Shown piece after piece: positions 24,881 through 38,647 of a DNA stretch of 64,000 nucleotides. Under the pieces are notes generated by a model. That model searched no databases. It worked only from the letters and a program-made list of their open reading frames with translations, and was not told the origin of the DNA. The stretch comes from Poecilobothrus nobilitatus (Eukaryota > Arthropoda > Insecta > Diptera > Dolichopodidae), in the NCBI GenBank assembly GCA_947095535.1, contig OX352774.1:40750496-40814495 (forward strand). The letters are read 5' to 3'. The translations under genes and the position numbers were made by a program. Positions within the stretch are counted from its first letter, which is position 1; the number at the start of each line of letters is the position of its first letter.

Positions 24881-26379
24881 TTTTTCAAATGGACTTCAAT
24901 TGAAATGTTAAGCCTAAAAGCATTTTAGTTTGGCTCGTGTTGCCATCGCGTGTATATCAATATTTTTCGTTATAAAATTTTTTCGGATTCTGACATTTGA
25001 AGTATACTTAATATTATTATAATTAATTAATGTGTTTTTATTTTAAAATATAAATAATGTTTAGAAAAATTAAATTTTTGAAATACAAAAAAAATTAAAA
25101 AAAAAAAAACAAAAAAGTAAAATTACTTGTCAATTAATTTTACCTTTAAATTTTATTTAATTTAAAACAAACTAATTTAAAATATAAAAATAAATAATAA
25201 TATTAGTTTAAAATGAAATAAAATTTTAATAATTAACATAACAAGTCAATATTGAATAATTTAAATAAATGAATGGCATGACATTTTGTCGTTATAATAT
25301 TATTTTTTTTAATATAAAACTTCAACATTTGAAATATATATATATAAATTAAATTCTTGTATTCTTGTTATGTCTTTAAATGAATAGAGGAAAAAAAAAA
25401 ATATTGGATTAATAAATTAAATTTTTATTTAATAACAGTTCATTTTTTTTTCTTCACTTTTTTTTTTTTATTAATAATATTCAGGTGAGATGGAAATTAA
25501 ACCAGTAGTTTTTAAAGTTGTGGGTGGATATTTGATTAGATTGATTAATAAAGATTGATGGCTCCTTTTACTTTTTTTTTATCAATTGAATTAATTAAAA
25601 AAAAAATACATATATATACATAATTAACTAAAACATACACTGGAAAATATTTAATTATTAATTATGAGTAAAGAAAATGTGAAAACAGTTTTAAATTTTA
25701 TAAAAAAATTTTTCTAATAAATTCTAAATCTAACAAATTTTAATAAATATATGTAGGTATGATTATTATCAAATTAATAATTTTCAATTTATTAATAAAC
25801 TTTATGTTATTTTGATGTTCAAATTAAGTTTTAACTATAATTAACGATAATTTTACATTAAAGAACCTTATATATATATACATATTTATCAGAATTTTAC
25901 ATATATATGTTTATTTTCAAGTGACAATAACAGAAAATATCATTTTTCCTTGTACAATATAATTATACTCAACTCACACTTCTTGAGATATAAATTCTCA
26001 CAAAATATCTTCTTATATTAAATATACAATACTTAAACTATTATAATGTATATTTTGTCTGCGAGTTATAAACTCTAAATGTAAAATAATGTATATGGTT
26101 TATTAGATAAACAGAGTTTGAAAAATACAACATCAAAGAAAGGATATAATTATGTATGATATATACGACATATTTAAAAATTAATTTTTTTTTTTTTTAA
26201 TTATTAAGGAGTAAAAATAATTAATAACAATTAAACATTCTCAAGATAGGATTTTGTGGAAAATATTCTTAGATGTTTTGAAAATTTTGTTTACAATTTT
26301 CAATTTAATTTTTGATATTAAAATACAGAGTTAATGAAGATTTTCAGTTAACAAAAGAGGAAATATCAAGCTTAAAATT
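24881..26379. other. AT-rich spacer
   Basis: A donor-like CAG|GTGAGA at 25483-25491 has no open frame before it. Otherwise simple. Confidence 0.6.
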
Positions 26380-26391
26380 TATTTGAATATT

Positions 26392-26573
26392 GGGGCTTCT
26401 GTAGCCTACCATAAAATACGCTGTAAACATCGAGGGAGTATGGGTTCGAATCCCACACATGTCGTAAGAGTAATCCCCCCTTACGACATTTAAAGCCACG
26501 CCTGAAAAGAAAAGACTGTGTAATTTCCTTGTTACATTTATGTGGCAGGAAAATGCACTAAAAAAAAGAAAAA
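26392..26573 (+). mobile_element. SINE-1 with intact B box and target duplication
   Basis: It starts GGGGCTTCTGTAGCC, has an intact B box GGTTCGAATCC near 26440-26452, then the CCTTACGACATTTA and TGTGTAATTTCCTTG tail blocks and an A-rich end. Direct repeats TATTTGAATATT flank it (26380-26391, 26574-26585). About 10-15 bp around the A box is missing compared with other copies. Confidence 0.85.
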
Positions 26574-26585
26574 TATTTGAATATT

Positions 26586-27508
26586 CTATTTCATTTATTC
26601 TAAATTAATTATTGTTTAACTATTCGTTTCGAATAACTCATATATAGAAGTGTAGATATTTAAAAATTTTATATATTAATTGTTAAAAAAGAAAATTGTG
26701 TTTAATACGGATTATTTTTCATCTACATAATTAACATAATATATTGATGTATATTGTACATATATTATTGATTAAACAATTTCAAACAAAACCACTGACA
26801 ACAGCATCCATTTAATTCTTCTTTTATTGATTGCTATAATAAATTTTTTGTTTTTAATCGAATTGAATACACTATCAAATTATTTATTATAAAAGATGAT
26901 GATAAAGGAAATTGAATAAATTATTGCTTAAAATAAATTTAAAATAATTAAATTTTTAATCAAGTTATCTATATACTTTAATATAATATAAAATCAACTT
27001 GCATTAATAATTAACTCCTACAATATAAGAATTTAAACATAAACGTTTAGATATAGTTACATCGTAGCTTAAATTACTGTGATAAAGGTTTTACACTATA
27101 CATATATATATATATATATATTATATAATATAAATTATAAGATTAAAATTTAAATTTTAAAATAAATTCATTCAAAAAATTAAATTTCGTGATTAAACTT
27201 ACAAAAAAAAAAAATTAACCTTTAGATAACTATTTGAACTTTTTGCAATAAAGATACAAAGATTGATATGAACATGAAATCAAAATTCCAACAACATAAT
27301 TACAAAAAATATTGGATAACTTTTTAAAAAAAAAAATTTTTTTGTTTTTTTTTGTTATATTTTTCTATAATTTTCTTTTACTATCTGTGAAATGTTTCCT
27401 TCTTTATTTAATGTTATAGTAAATTATTACTTATAGTTATAAGAAGAGTATTTATAGGGCAGAGCAATTGAACCTTTTTGTTTTCTTTTTTTAAGATAAA
27501 CAAGATTT
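26586..27508. other. AT-rich spacer
   Basis: TA microsatellite at 27101-27123. No gene. Confidence 0.7.
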
Positions 27509-29091
27509 TTTATACCCGTACGATAGGATCGGGTATAATAAAATTACTCCTCCGTTTGTAACACCTCGAAATAGGCGAGCTAGATATACCTTCAAAGGAA
27601 TGGATCGGATCAGAAAAAAATTCTAAGACTTTTGAGCCATGTCCGTCCGTCAGCACGCTAACTCAAAAACTAAGAAAGCTAGAATCTTGAAATTTACACA
27701 AAATATTCTGGGAGTAATTTGTAGGTTCCCCATTTTTTTTGGTTGAGTTTGGACCAAGCCTTAGGGTAGCTCTCGAACACCTAACTTTTAGATCCCCATA
27801 TTTTTTTTGCAATAGAGCTATGAAATTTTAACTACTGATAGATCTCACAAAAATATTAATTTTATTTTTAATAACTTTTTTTTGTAGCTCCACCCGTTAC
27901 GGAGCTGCAGCTTCCCAAAGGTTCAAAAAAGCTCTATATTTAAATTGTTATAGCACAAGTTGTATAAGGTATATCTTCATTTTGAAAACGACAAACGATT
28001 ACTACTTTTATTAGCTTTAAAAGTATATATACAATAAATATATATTTGTGGCATACGGTGTCTTAATTTACCGTTATGTGAAACTCAAATTTTGCAAAAT
28101 CCTTCAACCCTTCTATCTTCTAAACGGTTTAAGTTGGAAACTTGAAATTTTGACAGAAGTTAGACCTTTGAAAATAAGTATGAGTTATTTCAGAAATTTT
28201 TTTTGTATCACCCCCCGTTTAGGAGCTGTAAGGGGTCAAAAACTGAAAATTTCCTATTTTTAAACACCTGTAACTTGAACACCTGTTAACAGTTTTTTGA
28301 AGTAATACACAAAAATTAAAGCTTCAACATTATACTCTTATTTTTGTTAAAAACTTTTTTTAATAATGTAGGGTTACTTTATAATTGACGAAAGTGTTAC
28401 TTGATTTTTTCAAATTTTCTCACAAATTTCTTTAACGATTTTTTTTTGCATTTTGTTTTACTCGATAATTTGAAATTGTTGAGGATATAATGCGTAGTAC
28501 AAAATATTGTAAGTAAATAAACAACATAACGGTTGCTTGAAGAATTTTTTTTATTATTTATATGATATTAATATATATACATACTTATATAATATCATGT
28601 TTATTTACATATCGTATATGTCACTAGTGAATGAATGATAAGAGTATAGATGTATATTATATAGCGCCGCATTTACATACATATATGTATTTTATTGTAC
28701 TTATAAGAAATTATTCTGTCAATGGAATATTTAAATATAATATAATATAATATTTAAAATTATATTTACTATTTTGTACTAAGTAAATTTAATATACATT
28801 TACCGCTTAGTATTAAATGGTACTATAGAATATTTGAAAAAGTTTTGGATTGATAATCGTTATGTGAAAGGTTAGAATCTGCTTTTGAAGAATGTATATA
28901 TAAACATATAGTTTGAATATATGTACAACCCATAGTTCTAGAAATTATAAAATTCACCCAAATTATTTTAAAATACTAAAATATTAAAAAAATAATATTG
29001 TGAGCAGAGTGACAGGCTGTGAACATACTAACGGTTCGTACGGGTATCTAAGAGTTGACAAAGGCAACTGTATTCTTCCTCGTTTTTTTTT
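27509..29091 (+). mobile_element. HINE/INE-1-like element, subfamily A, copy 2 (full length)
   Basis: Nearly the same sequence as copy 1 over its whole ~1.58 kb, with only scattered substitutions and small indels. The subterminal repeat is at 27512-27523 and 29036-29047, and the 3' hairpin and CCTCG(T)n end are intact. CCGTCCGTC is two units shorter than in copy 1. The high similarity suggests fairly recent spread. Confidence 0.72.
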
Positions 29092-30300
29092 TGTATATGT
29101 ACTTATTTATTTATATCAACTGTCTGTTTGTATCTTCTTTAAGTATTTTTCAAAAAATATTTAATTAATCTAAGCAATCATTATTTTGAAGAATACTAAA
29201 TCTTTTTTTATTTTAAATATTTTGAAAGACAGTTAATATTACCATTGTTCTTTTCATTGTTGTTCTCTGTTCTAAACTGTCTTAAGAAGATTGATGCTTT
29301 TGCAATGATAGTCTTTACGTTTTTAATAAAATGTTTTACTCCTTTCAAATATCAAAATTTTAACCATTTAGAAAAAGAATATCGATACTAAATGTTTATT
29401 AATCGAATAATATTTATGCACTTATTACAAATTTAATTTTATGCACTTATTGAGATTATCTCAAGATACTAAAACTGAGGATTATACGAGAGATGCTGTA
29501 TCATATAATTAATTCTACATTTTATGAAACTACAGCGATTTGCATCTCATTATTTGCTATCCTTTTATATAGTAAACTAATCTTTTCTACTCCCAACTAC
29601 ACCAGTTTTTGAGTAAGAGTAGATAGATGTAAATACGGTTATGTTAATTAACGATACATTTACCAACTATATACACAAAAATTATTTTCAATTATTCTTT
29701 TCGTGTAAAAGGGACGCATACATTGTTGTATTTTAAAAGTTTTTTTTATGTGAGTTATATTACATGAATTAAAAATTATTTGTTAATTTTTATAATAAAT
29801 GTTTTCAATTTAGTTCCTGACATATATATGTATGTACTATTATTATTGTAAAATATTTAAATTTTTTGTTGTTCCTTATAGTATTTTCCTATAATATAAT
29901 TAATGCAATAATTTAGTTTTTTTTCGTAGGGTTTTATACAATTTAATCTGAATAATAAAATCTTTATGAAAATTTAAATTTTTGAATAGAGAAAATTTCA
30001 TTTTAGAAAGTTTACTTTCTTAAAACTTAACAATATTTATCTTTTTAAAGATTGGTGTACTAAAGTTTCAATAACTACATAAAAAATAAAATACGAATTT
30101 TAATATTATACTATATCTTGTTAACTAAGTAAAGTAGCCTTTTTATTGAATACAAATATATATATAATATATAGATTAGGATACATATTATAATGTATAT
30201 ATGATTTCTATTTTTCTTTAATTTTTTGCATAATTTATTTTGTTTTATCTTATTTTGTTATTCATAATAATAATAATGTAATACAGAATATTGTAATAAT
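29092..30300. other. AT-rich spacer
   Basis: No recognised repeat or coding frame. Confidence 0.65.
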
Positions 30301-30665
30301 ACATGACCACAATGGTGTAGTGGACAATTGTCGGCAATTGTATTAAAATGACAGTCAAGTCAAATCAATAATATGAGTAGGCGATACTACTTGATCTCTT
30401 AAAATAAAATAAATAATTGTTGTACAAGATAATAGATGGCGCATAAATATATTTTTTCTGTTTAATAATCTTTTATGATAGCTACACCCAAGTAATCAAG
30501 AACGGCTTAGTCCAAAATAATGATAATACTAAGCCATTGATTTATTAATCTAAAACTAAAATCATTACATTCAGGGTATTGGAACGAGAGGAAGAAGCTT
30601 AATCTTAGTCTAATATGAATAATAACAGTTTTGTGGATGCCCTATGTTTTTATAATAGTGGAAAG
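30301..30665 (+). mobile_element. SINE-2, plus strand
   Basis: The head has AATGGTGTAGTGGAC (A-box-like). The body has GTACAAGATAATAGATGGCG at 30423-30442, GATAGCTACACCCAAGTAAT, GGCTTAGTCCAAAATAATG, and the tail GTGGATGCCCTA. Several of these blocks recur in the copies at 20528 and 22482. Confidence 0.55.
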
Positions 30666-31017
30666 TATTATTATAAACTTGTGGAAAACTGTAAAAATTT
30701 TGATAAAAATGTTTAAGTCAATTTTATGTTATTAATTTCCTTAACCCTTTCAAAAATTAATTATTATGTACTTATACCAAATGATATTAAACAAAATTTC
30801 AAGAAAGAATTTTCGTAATACCTGAAAATAATTTCAAAACTTTTTATATTAAAAATGTTATATAAGATCTTATCATTAAAATCAATTTGCAACTGTTATA
30901 CGAGTACATTAGAAAATAAAATATTAAAATTAACAGCTTACTGAATTTTTGAGATTATTCTAATAACATTTTGTTTTTGATTAACATATAATTTAAGTGT
31001 ATAATAAAAATTACATG

Positions 31018-31372
31018 AAGCCTCGGTATTATAGGAGGTAAGAACGTATGAAATATGCTGTAAACACCAGGGTTTGAGTGTTCTAATCACACACAAGTCA
31101 TAAGAATAAGTTCTTGTTACAACATTTTTCACCACATCTAGGAAAAGTTGTGTAATTTTTTATTTTTTTTTAATGCATTTCTCTGCCACATAAATGCGGA
31201 CAGGAAATTACACAGCCTTTCTCGTTTAGGTGTGGCTGTAAATGTCGTAAGGAGGAATAACTCTAACGATGTGTGTGGGATTCGAACCCACACTTCCTCG
31301 GTGTTTACAGCGTATTTTATACGCTCTTAAGTCACCGAGGCCCCATGTGTAATTTCCTTGTCACATTTATGT
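31018..31372 (+). mobile_element. Older SINE-1 copy, split by a second SINE-1
   Basis: The plus-strand copy begins GAAGCCTCGG near 31018 and reads through degenerate head and tail blocks to TTGTGTAATTT at 31148-31158. It resumes at 31346 with the same TGTGTAATTT followed by CCTTGTCACATTTATG. The break is the insertion of the copy at 31159-31345. The B box is decayed (GTTCTAATCAC). Confidence 0.75.
31159..31345 (-). mobile_element. SINE-1 inserted head-on into another SINE-1
   Basis: The minus-strand copy has an intact B box (GGATTCGAACC as read on plus, near 31278), the GCGTATTTTATACGC anticodon-arm-like hairpin (31309-31323) and an A-rich tail next to the left junction. The target duplication TGTGTAATTT (31149-31158, 31346-31355) is a piece of the host SINE. 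Plus-strand frames at 31148-31530 giving GIRTHT and WDSNPH peptides are SINE artefacts. Confidence 0.85.
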
Positions 31373-34300
31373 ATTATGTTAACCTAAAGCAAAACAAAAA
31401 ATATTACATATCTCCCTATATTCGTGAAAGTCATGAATACAACATATTTACTTACTTTTCTTTATTCGAGAAAGTCAAGGGTACAAACAACATTCTTGAT
31501 ATATTCTTAAAATCGAAACAAAACAAATAAAAAATTAAATAATAATAATTAAACAAAGAGATTTTATGAGGGCTTAATATTACTTATATTAATGTATACA
31601 AGAGATATATATAGAGTTTTACAGACAAAATGATATGTTGTTCCAGTTTCATTTTGGGTTTTTTTTTTGATTCAAAATTATCTTTCAAAAGAGTTGTTGC
31701 TGGTTTTTTGATTATAGTTGAAGAATGTGACATAAATTTATAAATGCTTTTAAAAGCTGATTATTTGGAATATTACCTATGTTAAAAATAATAGGATTTT
31801 AATATAATATCTATACTTATCTATTACATTGCATTGCAATGATGTTAAATTATAGTTTGAATATCATTTTTCAATTAATTTTTATTTTTATGTTGGTAAA
31901 TTAATAAATTATTGCAAAAAAAAAAAAAAAATCATTTTACTTTAGTTTTCTTTCTTTAATATTTTTAATTACCTGTAGAAAAATATTTGCTATACCATTA
32001 TAAAATGAAAAGTATGTTAAAAATAACATTAATTGTTTACAATTTTATCTTTAAATTAACTTAAAAATTTTCAATCCGATAATTTATATTTTATGTACTT
32101 ATGTCTTATGCTATAAAGTATAAATTAATCAATTATATGAAGAAAGAAATTGTTTCAGCCCTTTTCCAAAATAAATGAAGAATTTAATAAAAAGTTAGAA
32201 AATTTTAAAATATATATAATATGGCTTTAAGAAGCTGAAAATTTAAAGATTCTTTGTAACTAAATTTACTAAACTTAACAAAACTTGAAAGTTAGAGAAC
32301 ATTTTTTTTGTTCCAACGATTTTAAAGACAATTGAAAACTATTGAGGCTTTAATATATATAATGACATTGACTTAATGTTAATTAAAATTATTCTATAAT
32401 TTAAAGCAAATTTTGGCAGATTAACTTCCCAAATCATATTGACAAAAGATTCAAAACAGATAAGAAGTAAAAAAAATTTGGAGAGACGTAATTTGGATTA
32501 ACCTCCTAAAAACTCATTTTTTTTTAATAAAAATAAAGAAGTATTTTTGAAGATTTAGGCCAACAAGATTCTGTATTTTACTATTTTCTGATGGTAAAGA
32601 TATGAGTAGGCAAAATCAAATTTCGAATTTCATGACTTTTGAATTATTTATAACAACTGTATAGTTTGATTGTGTACTTCCATTTAACTCCTGTGCCCGA
32701 TTTTTTTCTAATTTTACACACAGATACTTTGGCTCATTTTATGAATTTTTGCCCACATCCCAGTCTTCAAGAGAAGGGCTCAAACGTCATTAAAGGGCTC
32801 TAACTGTACTTTGAATATTTCAATAATAAGTACACTTACATATAAATATCCGCTAAACTAAGAGAGATACTAAAGTTTTTTCGACACCAAAAGAAAGACC
32901 TAAAAATTATCTCTCCGACCATATATATTTATTTTGGATCTATGAACTTGTTTAGCTATACAGGTTCTATTCAAGAAAAATATTTAACATACATTTTTGC
33001 TTTAGATTGATGCTATATGTAAAATATCTTAAATGAGCATTATCAAATTTAATCATTCTAGATGGTCACTGGATTCAAATATTTTAACATTTTCTCATAT
33101 CATACATTTAGAATTCTAATTAACGATGCTCTCAGCACATTTTTGATTTTTTCCTTCAACTGTCTCTTGAAGAATAGTAAAAAAAAAATTCAAATTGATT
33201 AAATAAATAAATGTGGGCTGATCATGTTTCATAGTTTGATTGATTTCTGATCAACTCGTCAATTATTATTGTTATTAAGTTATTTTTTATTAAATTTGAT
33301 CAAGTTATGTGTTTTAACTCATTTTTGTGACTTTTTGAATTTTGAGCCTATCCTATCTTATACTGTTTATGATCCGATTCTTCTAATATTTTTCATTTAA
33401 ATGTCTTCATTGATTTTTAAATATCTAGGAAAATCGAGATATGATAAATATATTGAGATAAAAGGAAAATATTGAGGTTATAAGAATTTATTGTTATCCA
33501 TTTTTTATTTAATACAATATACATAAATATTTTCATATTATCAGTATATATAATAATGTATGTAATATACCTAATGTATATTATAATGTAATAATGTTAA
33601 TATTGTTTGCCATAACGACGAATTGAATGAAAAACTAAAAATCAGAACTGCAGTCCCCAGCAGCTGTACCCTTTAAAAATAGAAAAGTTTATGAATTATC
33701 TATACAAAATGACTATATATGTATATAAAGATATTTAGATAACTGAAGTAAATAAAATATAAATAAAAACAAATATCTTCCATCAAAAATCAAATAATAT
33801 CAGAGAAAAGAATATTTAGTAATTTAATTACATTTTTTTATTTATAACCATGTGCCTAAAATAGTTAACATATAACGACCTCTACCATAAAAAAAAAAAA
33901 AAAAAAAAACCTGAAATTCACTCAAGCAGGAAATTATTATTTTTATTTTTCAATTTAACATTCATCCAACATCATCATTTCCAAACCATCTCTTCTTCTT
34001 CTTTTAGTTTAGTTTTGTTTTTATTTATTTTTTGATTTGACCATGACCAGATTTTCCCTCATATTTTCTTTCTAAAAAAAAAACAAAAAAAAAAACAAAA
34101 AAAAAATAAAAAATTTTAAAACGGAAAAATTCATTAAGAAATTTTTTTTTCTTTCTGTATTTTAATTATGCAATTTTTTTTTTAATTATTAAATTAACAA
34201 TTTATTTGTATATAAGTTATTATTTATGTATATATATATATATATATTAATTAAATTTGCGTAATATTTTTCCTTTTGTTTTTAATAATGTAATTAAATA

Positions 34301-35200
34301 CACAATTTTGCTCGCATATTATTAAAGAAAACAAAATGAATACCATTTCCAGTGTAATCGGACAGAATTAATTTTTTTTTCATCTCATCTGAAATATTTG
34401 ACAGTTGCAAAAAAAAAAAAAAATATATTGTATCTCTATAAATAAATATTTTTAATTAAAATATTAAAGGTAAAATAAAGCAAAAAATGTTTTTAAAGAA
34501 TTACAGGTGTCATTGAAAGGTGAATACACTTTATAAAAAAAAAAAATAAAATAAAATAAGAACAAAAAAATAACGAAAGAAAAATATAATAATAATAAAT
34601 TTGTATCTTAAGTTACTTTTAAAAGCCCTTCGTTTTACCTATCAACATTTTTATTTAATTTAAAATATTGTGAATAAATAAATGAAATTGAAACCATCAA
34701 TATTGTAATCGATAATCATATCAAACATTTTGTAATCGAATAAAATATAAAAAAAATAAAAAACTTGAAATACTGAGTTTTTTTTTTTTTTTGTTTTTAT
34801 ATTTTACTTTTTTTTTGTAATTTTTTTTTTCGGACTGTAATCAAAACATGAAAATCGATTTCATTGAAATTCGATTTAAAAAACAATCTTGATCATATTT
34901 CAAAAAAATTTTATTTTTATAAAAAAATAAAAATCTAATAGAAAGTAATGGTTTTAAATTACAATATTATTAAATTATTAATTTAAAAATTAAAGGAAAA
35001 AAATATATATATAAATAAATATTAAATAGGATATATATATAAATAAATACAAATATAAAAAATTAAAGTGAAGTGAATAATTACTATTTGGATTATATAA
35101 ATTAAAAAATTAAATAAGTATAATTTATATAATATTAAGAAATTTATAATATTTTCAAATTTCTTGTGGATTTTTTGTTTGGAATTTAAAACTAATTTTA
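31373..35200. other. Spacer upstream of the candidate first exon
   Basis: 32540-33400 is more complex than average and may hold a decayed element; no frame or repeat match was found. 33840-35190 is extremely A/T-rich with many homopolymer runs. If 35201 is exon 1, promoter and 5' UTR lie at its right end. Confidence 0.5.
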
Positions 35201-35227
35201 ATGGCTAATCTAATTCAGAAAAAAATG
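35201..35227 (+). CDS. Candidate first coding exon of the secreted-protein gene
   Basis: The nine codons MANLIQKKM end exactly at a strong donor, ATG|GTAAGA, in phase 0. That is the phase needed by the exon at 54430, which begins NSIQISSY and completes a signal peptide. Translation could start at 35201 (T at -3, G at +4) or at the last codon, 35225, which has the better A-rich context AAAAAAATG. A TATA-like TATATAAA lies near 35093-35100. Insect cuticle-type genes often have a tiny first coding exon and a long first intron, so a ~19.2 kb intron is plausible. The link rests only on splice signal, phase and signal-peptide fit; a cDNA could place exon 1 elsewhere. Confidence 0.33.
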
Positions 35228-35593
35228 GTAAGATAACATTTAATAATAATTTTATATTATATACAGATATTAATATTATAGATTTTTTTTTATTTTATTT
35301 AAAATATTTAATAGGAATTGTTTTAATTAGATTAAATATAGTGATTTAATCAAAAAAAAAAAAAAAAAAAACCCCTGTACGTATTTACGTACGTATATAC
35401 ACTCCATATTTTTATTTTTATTTTTTTACGAGGACCGATTGAAAACTTAATCGAGAAAGTAGCATCATCCAAAGAAATTGCACGAGACACCAAACCATCT
35501 TTTTTTAAACCAAACTTTATGGTAGCATCTTTAATGGACAGTTTCGTTAATGAAATTGAGAAATGTATACAGTTTTGTTAATGGGATTAGGAT

Positions 35594-35800
35594 TGCAAAA
35601 GTTGCAAAGATGAAAAGAAGAAGGAATTAATATTTCATCTGTTGTATGAATGTCCACCTCTTGCTCTAAAGAGAAAAAAATTTCTGGGAAAATTTTTCTT
35701 AATTTATCTTTCAGTACTGCCGAAAGTGCACTTAATCAATTTAAAGCCCTTTATAAGAAGGTAACAATGGTTTAATTAGAAAAAATACTGATCTAAGCTA
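35594..35800 (+). pseudogene. Non-LTR retrotransposon C-terminal zinc-knuckle fragment
   Basis: From 35594 the frame reads CKSCKDEKKK, then HLLYECPPLALKRKKFLG: a C-x2-C-x10-H-x4-C motif followed by CP.L..R...LG. This is the usual C-terminal end of jockey/R1-type ORF2 proteins. The frame shifts near 35700 (the adjacent frame continues NLSFSTAESAL). No RT or RNase H domain is recognised upstream; a T run and ACGAGG at 35427 may mark a separate minus-strand insertion. Confidence 0.55.
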
Positions 35801-38647
35801 TTTCAAGAGGCCGAAACTTGCCTATAGCGTGCATCTGCAACCAACCTATTTGGAGAAGAAAGAGGGAAGTATTCTTGGGAAAAGGAATTTTGAAAAATTT
35901 AGAATTAACTAGTTATATAGGATAGAAAATTTTTTGGAAGGACACTTCGAAGAAAGATGCTAAAGTTCTTTAAACTTTTCTATATAAATGTGAGGTGTCA
36001 ACTTTGGTAAACAAATTTTCGAAAGCATCTGATTCCATAACTAAATCTGCTTACATAAGAAACGAAATTCGATAAGCTGTATATATATATATGCCATATG
36101 ACTATTAACAGATTCATTACATTTATATTTTTAAAATTACAATCAATATATATACTGATCTATTTTAAAATATACATACCTTATTATTTTACAATGGCAA
36201 ATTTTTTGTTTTTTAATCAATGATGAGATGTAAAAATTGAGATGAGATTTTTTAATCAGTGATGTGATGTAAACTTAATTTTAAAGTATCATAGGAATAT
36301 ATCAGGGATTAGAGACTATAAAATACATATATGTAAAAATATTCAATTTTGATTCCTGTAAACAAAGTATTATGCAAGATTAAAAAAATAATAATTTTAA
36401 ATCCACAGTTTTTTTCCTCGAAATTTCTTTAAGACAATTTATTGTAATTTAAAAGATTATACTTATGATTAAAATAAATTTTTATAAACGTTTTGAAATC
36501 ATAAATAATAGATAATAGTTTTGTAATCGCCTGTTAATTTAATTTTTTCATTTCACAAAAAACAAAACCTTAGGTAACATTTAGGCAGACATTTTGTTAG
36601 ACATTTTGGTAGACATTTGTTTTGACAGAATTTACTGGACAGACCGTTTAATTGAATGGAATAAAATATATTGAAATAGTTATTAGTTATAACGCATATC
36701 ATATTATTTTTACAAAAAAATTTTTTTTTAATTTTTGGACAAGTTGCTATTTATTATTTTAAATTTGGATTTAAATTCAAAATTATAAAAAGAAACACAT
36801 ACACCATAACCTTCAATTTAAATATACTTTTTCACTTTTAAAAGTTATTAAGAATAAGTCCCTGTTTTGTATTTAATTTCTGGCTCCTTTCAGTTCATTA
36901 TTGTTTTTTTTTTATTTATTGTGATTCAGTTTTATTGAATAGTTATCATTCTTTATTTTTTTGATTGTTAATAATTTAAACAAAAAGTTAAAAATAACGC
37001 GATCCACATTATGGTAACATTGATAAATTTTTATTAAAATTTAAAATAACTGATTACTAAACATTTATATTGGCGATGGTTAGATAAATTTCTTGACAAC
37101 TTATTAAATTCTAACTTACTATATGAAGAATACACTTATGAACCAAAGTATACCGTAAACTACGTTATAAAATGTGATTAAATGTCAAAATATAAAAAAA
37201 TACGATACTCATCTAATAATTTTATATAAAATTTAACGAAAAATAAAAAACAAGTTGTTAAAGGCAAAAATAAAATTTCCTTAATTAACCGTTACCTAAG
37301 TATTTTTTTCAAAATTTATTTTACAGTAATTAAAATAATATCTTAATATAAAAAAAAAAAAAATTCATTCATCATTCTGTAATTGAAATGATTTGCCGAA
37401 ATTTTTAATTAAAATAAAATTTAACTTATTTTTATTTATATATATATGTATATATATATTATATATATACATATATATATTATTATTAAAATTATAAAAA
37501 TATATTACCGGATATCCGTCTATTGTCAGTTATCGATTCTACAAATAGTATTGCCAGATTTTTAAATCTCTAATTTAATTTGCCTTTTTTAACAAATGAT
37601 TACTTTAAGAATTTGACATATCATGTACATATGTACATATATGCATATAAAATTTTAATTTTATATAAATCTTATAATAATAAAATTGAATGCTTTTGAA
37701 CAAGAATAACGAATCATCGTTATTTTATTTTTGAATAATTATAATTTGTATATATATATATTAAATATATATATATATATATATATATAAATATATAAGC
37801 ATCAATGTATATTTATAATAATTTTATAAAGTTTAAAATTAAATAAAAAAATTATAAAAGAATAAAAATAAAAAAAAAATTTAGATTATATCATCTATCA
37901 ATGATCGTTAGTTTTTAATTTAGTTTTATTTTTCTCTAAAACAAAAAAAAAAAAAAACCAAAATCAACTAAACTTCAACTTGACCTTTATTACAATTTAC
38001 TTAATTCCGATTCGCCTTGTAAAAACATAAAAAAAAATAAAAATTCTACAGGTTTATAATTAATTTTTAATCAACATCAACATCAATATCAACACACATA
38101 TTATTATATTAGATGCATTGATGAAAATTATAATGAAAAATCAATAAAATTGTCTTTTGAAAAATTTAATATAGTGAAAATTCTATAAAATATAATATGT
38201 AAGTATATACATTATATAATAAATGGTTATACATACATATGTACCATATAACCATAAAATATCGATAAATTATTGTATTGAATGTATATATTAATTAATA
38301 TGTGGTTACAGAATACAACCCTGTTTTTTTTTTTTTAAATTCTAATTTATAAACTGCGGTTAATATTAATTAATGTTAATGTTAATATTAACCTCATATA
38401 GAATAAATAATGTTCATATACATGTAGATATATATGTACTGCAATGGAATAAGTGTATAATAAGTTATAAATCAAATATTTATATTTTATATATATACCC
38501 ATCATTATATACAATTACCGGCATGTTTTGGTATAACTATGTATGAATTATTATCATAGTATAGATACATATATACTCGTATACCAATTGAAAACCTAAA
38601 TTTTTAAAGTTTATTTAAACTTATATATTCTACATTTGATTTTATTT
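35801..38647. other. AT-rich spacer
   Basis: TA microsatellites at 37438-37480 and 37749-37797, the hairpin at 38358-38393, and a small GACATTTTG tandem at 36591-36620. No gene. Confidence 0.6.
38358..38393. repeat. Perfect 12-bp hairpin
   Basis: GGTTAATATTAA and TTAATATTAACC enclose 12 bases that are themselves TTAATG repeats. Possibly the result of slippage. Confidence 0.75.

Noticed and set aside
25483..25491. Donor-like CAG|GTGAGA as an alternative exon 1
   Set aside because: No ATG-initiated open frame runs into it in any phase.
31148..31530. Overlapping plus-strand frames with GIRTHT and WDSNPH
   Set aside because: They read antisense through the nested SINE-1; same artefact.
37438..37480. 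Long TA palindromic run considered as a cruciform or transposon end
   Set aside because: Pure TA/TG microsatellite; several similar runs occur with no flanking structure.
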